A stretch of DNA of 26,845 bases from DASPKT01 sp035626475 (GTDB lineage: Bacteria > Pseudomonadota > Alphaproteobacteria > Azospirillales > Azospirillaceae), in assembly GCA_035626475.1 (NCBI GenBank), contig DASPNP010000030.1:1-26845 (forward strand), in the 5' to 3' direction. The number at the start of each line of letters is the position of its first letter. The first letter of the stretch is position 1. The notes below the pieces were generated by a model. It saw nothing but the letters and a program-made list of their open reading frames with translations. It was not told the DNA's origin and made no database searches. Below, in pieces: positions 23,307-26,845 of the stretch. A program made the translations under genes and the position numbers.

Positions 23307-26300
23307 ATGCCGTTGCCGAGCGACCAGTTCGGGCCCTGTGCCTGTCCGATGTGCCAGGGGGCGGGCGTCTCCGCCGGGACGGGCGGCGACGGGACGGCGG
23401 GCGCGGCGAAGGAGGTCTTCTCGCTGGACGCCATCGTCCGGCAGCTGACCCGGTCGGGCGATCGCTGGTCCGGCCAGACCGTCACCTACGGCTTCATGAC
23501 GCAGCCCGGCTCCGACTATGCGGGATCGCTGGAGGCGCCGGGATTCTCCGCCTTCACCGCCGCCCAGCGCACGGCGGCGCAGCTGTCGCTCGACCTCTGG
23601 AGCGACGTCGCCAACATCGCCTTCCAGTTCCGGCAGGACGGCGACGCCGCCGCGATCCGCTTCGCCAACACCACCACCGGACCGATCCAGGCCTGGGCCT
23701 ACGGTCCGGGCACGCGTGAGGGCGGCGACATCTGGATCAATCCGCGGCAGGCTTCCAACGCCGAGTTCGACTTCGGCGACTACGGCTTGGCGACGCTGCT
23801 GCACGAGATCGGCCACGCGCTGGGCCTCGACCATCCCGGGACCTACAATGCCGGCGACGGGCGCGAGATCACCTATGCCGCGGACGCGCTCTACCAGCAG
23901 GACAGCCAGCAATACACGCTGATGTCCTACTTCTCCGCCGAGGAGACGGGCGCCGACCACCGCGTCTCCTATGCCTCGGCGCCGCTGCTGCACGACATCG
24001 CCGCGGTCCAGCGCATCTACGGCGCCAACACCGCGACCCGGACGGGCGACACCGTCTACGGCTTCAATGCGACGGCCGGGCGGGCGGTCTATGATTTCAC
24101 CCAGAACCGGACCCCGGTCCTGGCGATCTGGGATGCCGGCGGCATCGACACGCTGGACCTGTCGGGCTTCTCCCAGGGCACGCTCCTTGACCTGCGGGAA
24201 GGCGCCTTCAGCAGCGCCGGCGGGCTGACCCGCAACATCGCCATCGCCTTCGGCGCGGTCATCGAGAACGGGATCGGCGGCGCCGGCGGCGACAGGATCA
24301 CCGGCAACGGCGCCGGCAACCGGCTGGCGGGCAATGCCGGCAACGATACCCTCGAGGGAGGCGCCGGCAACGACACGCTGGAGGGCGGCGCGGGGGACGA
24401 CCTCGCCCTCTTCTCCGGCGCCTCCTCCGCCTATGCCGTGCAGCGGCAGGAGGGCGGGCGCTATCTGGTCGTCGGCGCCGACGGGACGGACACGCTGTCC
24501 GGCGTGGAGTTCCTGCAGTTCGGCGGCGGCCAGCGGCTCGGCATCGACACGCTGGTGACCAGCGGGCCGCCCAGCCTGTCCGTCGCCGCGGTCCGGCTCG
24601 CCGAGGGCAACCCGGCGGCTCCCGCCACAGCGCGCGTCACCGTCACCCTCGGCAATCCGGCGGCGGCGGACGTGACGGTGACGCTGGAGACCGTGGACGG
24701 CACGGCGACGGCCGGCGCGGACTATACGGCGGTGGCGAGGGAGGTGCGGATCGCCGCCGGCCAGACATCGGCCACCGTCGAGATCGCCCTCCAGCCCGAC
24801 ACCGACATCGAGGCGGACGAGGCCTTCACCGTACGGCTGCGGGACCCCGTCAACGCCGTGCTGGGCGCCCAGGGCAGCGCCACGGTGACGATCGTCAACG
24901 ACGACACGCCGGCGCAGGACGATTACGGCGCCGCCGGCGCCACGGCGGGAACGGTGCCCGCCGGCGGGTCCGCGGCGGGGCTCATCGAGCAGCGCGGGGA
25001 TGCGGACTGGTTCGCTGTCACCCTGACCGCCGGGGTCCAGTACGTGATCGGGCTGGTCGGCGTGGAGGCCGCCCAGGGCGGGCGGCTGGCCGACCCCTTC
25101 CTGCAGGTTCTGTCCGAAGCCGGGACCGTTCTGGCGACCGACGACGATGGCGGCGGCGGTCTCGACGCGCGGCTGCTCTTCACCCCGACCGTGACCGGCA
25201 CCTACTATCTCACCGCCGCCGCGTCGGGCGATGCCGGCACCGGCGCCTACCGCCTCTCCGTCGGCGGCTCCGCCCCGACGCTGTCGGTGGCCAACGTCAC
25301 CGTCACGGAGGGGAACGACGGCAGCCGGACGGCGCTCTTCACCCTGCAGCTGTCCCAGACGGCGGCGGGCGAGGTCTCGGTCCGGGTGGCGACGGAGGAC
25401 GAGACCGCCACCGTCGCGGGCGGCGACTATGTCCGGACCTCCGGCACGGTGACCTTCGCCGCCGGCAGCCGCACCGCGACCTTCGAGGTCTCGGTCCGGG
25501 GAGACACCGCCGTCGAGGCGGACGAGACCTTCGCCCTGGTGCTGTCCGACGCCACCGGCGCCCAGATCGACCCGCTGCGCGGCATCGGCCGCGCCACGAT
25601 CGTCAATGACGACGGCGCCGGCACGGACGATTATGCCGCGGGCACCGCGACCACCGGCACGGTCGCTCCCGGCGGGCAGGCCACGGGGCGGCTGGAGGCG
25701 GCGGGCGACGCCGACTGGTTCCGCCTGTCCCTCGAGGCCGGGCGCGAGTACCGGATCGAGCTGGTCGGCGCGGCCGGCGGCGGCGGGACGCTCCGCGACC
25801 CGTTCCTCTATCTCCACGACCCCGCCGGCGCGCTGCTGGCCTCGAACGACGACGCCGACGGCGGCTTCTTCGATTCCGCCCTGGTGTTCCGGCCGACCGC
25901 GTCCGGGGATTATTTCGTCTCGGCCCGCGCCTTCCAGGACGGCTACGGCGGCACCTACACGGTAAGGGTCTCCGCCCCCTCCGGCACGGACATGGTGGCC
26001 GCCGACCGCACGACGGCGGCGCAGGCGGTCATCGGCGGGAGCGTGACGGGAACGCTGGAACAGCTGGGCGACAGCGACTGGTTCGCGGTCGATCTCGAGG
26101 CCGGCGCCACCTACCAGGCCGATCTCGAGGGGGCGGCGACCGGCCGGGGCTCGCTGGCCGACCCCTACCTGGCCCTGTACGGGCCCGCGGGAAGCGCGGC
26201 GCTGGTGGAGAACGACGACACCGCCAGCAGCGTGAATGCCCGGCTTGTCTTCACCGCGGCGAGTTCCGGCCGCCACTATCTCGCCGCCTCGGCTTTCGAG

Positions 26301-26845
26301 GGCGGCTATGCCGGCAGCTACACGCTCAGCCTGGTCGAGGTCGACCGCGACGATTACGCCGCGAACCGTTCCACTACCGGAACGATCGCCGTGGGTGGAA
26401 CGGCGTCCGGCGTGCTGGAACGGGCGGGCGATGCCGACTGGTTCCGCGTCTCCCTGGCCTCCGGCCAAACCTATGTGATCACGCTCGACGGCGAGGAGAT
26501 GGGCATCGGCGCCCTGGGCGATCCGCACCTGTTCCTTTACGGCGCGACGGGTGCCTTGCCTCTGGCGGAGAACGATGATTTCGGCAGCGGAACGAATTCG
26601 CGCGTGAGCTTCGTCCCGACGGAGAGCGGCACCTACTACCTGGTCGCCCGGGGCTTCGGCGACAGCATCAGCGGCAGCTACCGGCTCACCGTCCAGCCGG
26701 CGGCCACCCCGACCGAGTTCCTGCTGCGGCGGACCGACGGTTCGCTGGTGACCTGGGACCAGACCAAGGGCGGCGCCGGCTTCAAGGAGGTCGGCAGCGC
26801 CGGCGGCAGCACCACGGTGGCCGGCGTGGCGGACTTCACCGGCGA
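23307..26845 (+). CDS. giant secreted M10-family metalloprotease with RTX, Calx-beta and PPC domains (incomplete)
   Basis: The frame is open from 23307 to the window end (1179 codons, no stop). The first 240 residues are a serralysin-like zinc protease: H166, H170 and H176 in HEIGHALGLDHPG, and the Met-turn M206-S-Y. A C-x-C-x-x-C cluster sits at residues 11-16. An M10 C-terminal domain follows with calcium-binding RTX nonapeptides at about 324-372 (GGAGNDTLE repeats). Then come a Calx-beta domain (about 421-533), PPC-like (536-651), Calx-beta (655-771), three more PPC-like (773-890, 893-1010, 1013-1131) and the start of a VCBS/FG-GAP-like repeat (SLVTWDQ...GVADFTGD). There is no Sec signal; RTX proteins use type I secretion. 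GGGGGA precedes the ATG. It is much longer than classic serralysins (about 480 residues). Confidence 0.93.
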   Translation, partial: MPLPSDQFGPCACPMCQGAGVSAGTGGDGTAGAAKEVFSLDAIVRQLTRSGDRWSGQTVTYGFMTQPGSDYAGSLEAPGFSAFTAAQRTAAQLSLDLWSDVANIAFQFRQDGDAAAIRFANTTTGPIQAWAYGPGTREGGDIWINPRQASNAEFDFGDYGLATLLHEIGHALGLDHPGTYNAGDGREITYAADALYQQDSQQYTLMSYFSAEETGADHRVSYASAPLLHDIAAVQRIYGANTATRTGDTVYGFNATAGRAVYDFTQNRTPVLAIWDAGGIDTLDLSGFSQGTLLDLREGAFSSAGGLTRNIAIAFGAVIENGIGGAGGDRITGNGAGNRLAGNAGNDTLEGGAGNDTLEGGAGDDLALFSGASSAYAVQRQEGGRYLVVGADGTDTLSGVEFLQFGGGQRLGIDTLVTSGPPSLSVAAVRLAEGNPAAPATARVTVTLGNPAAADVTVTLETVDGTATAGADYTAVAREVRIAAGQTSATVEIALQPDTDIEADEAFTVRLRDPVNAVLGAQGSATVTIVNDDTPAQDDYGAAGATAGTVPAGGSAAGLIEQRGDADWFAVTLTAGVQYVIGLVGVEAAQGGRLADPFLQVLSEAGTVLATDDDGGGGLDARLLFTPTVTGTYYLTAAASGDAGTGAYRLSVGGSAPTLSVANVTVTEGNDGSRTALFTLQLSQTAAGEVSVRVATEDETATVAGGDYVRTSGTVTFAAGSRTATFEVSVRGDTAVEADETFALVLSDATGAQIDPLRGIGRATIVNDDGAGTDDYAAGTATTGTVAPGGQATGRLEAAGDADWFRLSLEAGREYRIELVGAAGGGGTLRDPFLYLHDPAGALLASNDDADGGFFDSALVFRPTASGDYFVSARAFQDGYGGTYTVRVSAPSGTDMVAADRTTAAQAVIGGSVTGTLEQLGDSDWFAVDLEAGATYQADLEGAATGRGSLADPYLALYGPAGSAALVENDDTASSVNARLVFTAASSGRHYLAASAFEGGYAGSYTLSLVEVDRDDYAANRSTTGTIAVGGTASGVLERAGDADWFRVSLASGQTYVITLDGEEMGIGALGDPHLFLYGATGALPLAENDDFGSGTNSRVSFVPTESGTYYLVARGFGDSISGSYRLTVQPAATPTEFLLRRTDGSLVTWDQTKGGAGFKEVGSAGGSTTVAGVADFTG
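24276..24420 (+). repeat. RTX nonapeptide repeats of the metalloprotease
   Basis: Consecutive GGxGxDxLx units, the clearest being GGAGNDTLE twice followed by GGAGDDLAL. The two central units are 27-bp DNA near-copies. They bind calcium in a beta-roll and fold the protein after export. Confidence 0.85.
24912..26700 (+). repeat. four PPC-like domains in the metalloprotease
   Basis: Four units of about 115-120 residues each carry G(D)xDWF near the start, DPFL or DPxL in the middle, a D/N-rich turn (DDDGG, NDDADGG, NDDTAS, NDDFGS) and GTYYL/GDYFV/GRHYL/GTYYL near the end. One Calx-beta domain interrupts the series after the first unit (about 25270-25620). Confidence 0.85.

Noticed and set aside
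22986..26528. A 1180-codon minus-strand open frame opposite the metalloprotease
   Set aside because: It is the mirror of a GC-rich, repeat-bearing gene; its product is a low-complexity Arg/Gly/Ala/Val string with no family features, while the plus strand shows a full protease and domain series.

Overview
The window is uniformly GC-rich with strong G/C at third codon positions. It carries the glutathione-dependent formaldehyde pathway, a PQQ-dehydrogenase-type ABC exporter pair and an RTX/M10 protease. This suggests an alphaproteobacterium, most likely Rhodospirillales/Acetobacterales (Roseomonas-, Skermanella- or Azospirillum-like), able to oxidise C1 compounds or alcohols. The taxon is an inference from gene content only.

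Region A (1-9173) is a C1/formaldehyde block. S-(hydroxymethyl)glutathione dehydrogenase (frmA), S-formylglutathione hydrolase (frmB) and a small exported cytochrome c lie on the plus strand. They converge on a LysR regulator. Next comes an ABC ATPase and ABC-2 permease pair of the type found beside PQQ-dependent alcohol dehydrogenases. It converges with a complete NitT/TauT-like importer (binding protein, permease, ATPase; minus strand). A small exported protein and gfa (formaldehyde-glutathione condensing enzyme) close the block. Formaldehyde would be captured by Gfa, oxidised by FrmA and hydrolysed to formate by FrmB. One LysR-type palindrome, CGATAG-N7-CTATCG, occurs in the LysR/ABC intergenic region and again in the gfa/TonB-receptor intergenic region, which suggests a shared regulon.

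Region B (9174-13404) has a TonB-dependent receptor preceded by an exported DUF2927-type protein, both minus strand. Then comes a decayed stretch with a frameshifted remnant of a GAF-domain sensor kinase, followed by a small winged-helix-like gene. A TonB receptor plus two ABC systems in a methylotrophy-like neighbourhood resembles lanthanide or metal-chelate uptake loci, but the substrate is not shown by the sequence.

Region C (13820-16109) is a classic LysR / DODA-type dioxygenase / DoxX cassette with a palindromic operator next to the LysR start.

Region D (16389-22370, minus strand) is the least explained part. A two-gene operon encodes a 1063-residue beta-rich protein with a central hydrophobic helical segment and an NHL-like C-terminus, then a 639-residue pentapeptide-repeat protein with a recent 57-bp internal duplication. 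Neither has a signal peptide. This is the best candidate for an undescribed system. A small orphan gene follows.

Region E (22709 to the end, plus strand) has an exported protein of unknown function and then a very large secreted M10/RTX metalloprotease. The protease carries two Calx-beta and four PPC-like domains and runs off the end of the window.
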